Assembly (NCBI RefSeq): GCF_900116195.1
Contig: NZ_FOZW01000014.1
Location: 1 to 64,000, forward strand
Direction: 5' to 3'
Source: Alloyangia pacifica
Lineage (GTDB): Bacteria; Pseudomonadota; Alphaproteobacteria; Rhodobacterales; Rhodobacteraceae
DNA: 64,000 nt
The translations under genes were made by a program, and so were the position numbers. Below are positions 61,287 to 64,000 of the stretch, one piece after another (position 1 is the first letter of the stretch; each line of letters opens with the position of its first letter). The notes under the pieces were generated by a model. The model ran no database searches, was not told where the DNA came from, and worked only from the letters and a program-made list of their open reading frames with translations.

Positions 61287-61625
61287 TCAGAGCCCGGTGC
61301 ACATCCGCTCTGCACGGTTCACGAAGGCCGAGTAGCGCTTCCAGAAATCCTTGTCGGAATTGCGGTCCGACTGGCGCACCACCTGCGCCTCGTGCGGATC
61401 GCGGTAGAAGCGCACCATGCGGCGCTGGTCGCCCGACGACAACTCGTCGTTCGCCGCCGCCTGCACGCAGCCGCAGAGCGACGTATTGCGGGCCTTGCGG
61501 TCGGAGGACATGCAGGCCTGGCTGACCGGGCCCGTTGCAAAATACCTGCCGCCCGAGCCGTAGCCGCCGCCACCGCCGCACCCTGCCACCAGTGCCAAAA
61601 TCGTCACCAGGAAAATCGGTTTCAT
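61287..61625 (-). CDS. Small conserved lipoprotein
   Basis: A 112-residue protein with a lipobox (LALVAGC near residue 16) followed by a Gly-rich linker. The mature part has Cys residues in [24 protein letters not shown] and at the end (RMCTGL), which could form disulfides. [19 protein letters not shown] follows. Similar small proteins recur in roseobacters. Function unknown. The ATG at 61625 has GAGAGCAGG upstream. Confidence 0.8.
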   Translation of the reverse strand: MKPIFLVTILALVAGCGGGGGYGSGGRYFATGPVSQACMSSDRKARNTSLCGCVQAAANDELSSGDQRRMVRFYRDPHEAQVVRQSDRNSDKDFWKRYSAFVNRAERMCTGL

Positions 61626-61786
61626 CCGCCTGCTCTCTTCACTGCCGTTCGCGCCGCGGATCTTGCGCCCACGGTTCGGTAATCTCCGCAAGGATGCCCG
61701 AAGCGCGCCGCAGATTCAATTCACCGATTCGTTGTTGGACAGCGGCTTCCGTGACGCTATGCGCGCCAAGGGGAGCAGACCTCGCG

Positions 61787-61851
61787 GGAGGGGCGCTGCC
61801 CCTCTTGGCCTGACGGCCAATTCACCCCGGCGTATTTGGAAAGAGAAGAAG
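61787..61851 (+). repeat. Dispersed intergenic repeat
   Basis: GGGAGGGGCGCTGCCCCTC (61787-61805) pairs with itself, TTGGCC and GGCCAA pair next (61805-61820), and the tail GCGTATTTGGAAAGAGAAGA lies at 61830-61849. The same order is seen at 15525. It lies upstream of lepA in the gap of about 405 bases after the lipoprotein gene. Confidence 0.65.
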
Positions 61852-62031
61852 CTTGCGGGACGGCGCGGGAAAGCGCCCGGTTCCAGCGCGGTGGCGGGCG
61901 TTGCGGCCAGGCTGCCGCTTGGGCATCCGCGAGAGCCACCGCCGCCGGGCGAGGCGGATGCGCGCGGCGCCGCCGCCTGCCCTTCGATCCGGCTTGACCG
62001 GACGCCAAAAGCCTTACATATCGGGCCAATC
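61852..62031. promoter_or_regulatory. Upstream region of lepA
   Basis: 180 bases without a gene; the lepA promoter should lie here. CATATCGGGCCAATC precedes the ATG, without an obvious purine-rich site. Confidence 0.4.
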
Positions 62032-63834
<1,803 letters not shown>

Positions 63835-63865
63835 TCCGGGACATTCCGGGTCGGCAGAAAACGGC

Positions 63866-63894
63866 AGGCCGGGGCAGATGCGCCCCGGCCTTTC
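63866..63894 (+). terminator. Terminator of lepA
   Basis: AGGCCGGGGC (63866-63875) pairs perfectly with GCCCCGGCCT (63882-63891), with a six-base loop, followed by TTCACG. Confidence 0.75.
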
Positions 63895-63961
63895 ACGTTG
63901 GGCCCCGGGCGGGGCCGCACTACATCCCCTCTTCACCGCACACTTGCATGGGAGCCTTCCG

Positions 63962-64000
63962 ATGCCCGCACCGAAGATCCTCAGACCCTGCACCGCCGCC
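63962..64000 (+). CDS. Start of a further gene, cut by the window edge
   Basis: An ATG at 63962 with GGGAG eight bases upstream opens a frame reading MPAPKILRPCTAA to the edge. Too short to identify. Confidence 0.4.
   Translation, partial: MPAPKILRPCTAA

Overview
The window is a high-GC alphaproteobacterial chromosome segment. Gene content and order point to the Rhodobacteraceae/Roseobacter group: DUF2842 behind purA, the YciB-MgtC-FtsY neighbourhood, paired CAP-domain lipoproteins, a LysR gene divergent from a DUF1127 gene, and a PleD-like protein beside DUF3572. Genus-level assignment is not possible from the sequence alone.

Region 1-4600 is the right part of an integrated mobilizable element. 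It has a tyrosine recombinase cut by the left edge, an AT-richer membrane protein of unknown function, a 149-bp remnant with insertion-sequence-like ends, a MobV/Mob_Pre relaxase with a strong hairpin over its start, and a small downstream protein. Core chromosome begins at purA (4607).

4600-31300 is mostly housekeeping: purA, DUF2842, an MHS-type MFS transporter, yciB, an MgtC-like protein, ftsY, a lytic transglycosylase, xseA, purD, 5-FTHF cyclo-ligase, mgtE, guanine deaminase, two CAP proteins, 8-oxoguanine deaminase, hisN, an XRE regulator, a quinone oxidoreductase, LysR/DUF1127, a Bax inhibitor-1 protein, pabB/pabC, rpmG and the RNase P RNA gene.

31300-46500 holds small enzymes (alpha/beta hydrolases, SnoaL-like, VOC), an orphan protein with a possible actinoporin-like pattern, yebC, an SLC13-EamA-YmdB gene string, a 2Fe-2S ferredoxin, two cell-wall-type lipoproteins, and a five-gene sugar-acid operon (mutarotase, split UxaA dehydratase, SDR, FAH hydrolase). 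Upstream of that operon lie a consensus promoter and a perfect symmetric lac-type operator.

46800-52800 is a signalling block. It contains a stand-alone receiver missing conserved residues, tRNA-Gln, an H-NOX-fold protein without the expected heme ligand overlapping an HNOBA-GGDEF diguanylate cyclase, and a PleD-like cyclase whose first receiver lacks its phospho-acceptor. Both GGDEF/GGEEF domains look intact, so output is preserved while the sensing modules are unconventional.

52800-64000 carries an ECF sigma/anti-sigma/CpxP-like/EF-hand cluster, a broken glutathione S-transferase gene, DUF983, NUDIX, an esterase, a LysR gene divergent from a histidinol dehydrogenase paralogue, a small lipoprotein and lepA. 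A dispersed intergenic repeat (GC hairpins followed by a GTATTTGGAAAGAGAAGAAG-like tail) recurs at least five times behind genes, and a twin palindrome lies at 57774-57819.
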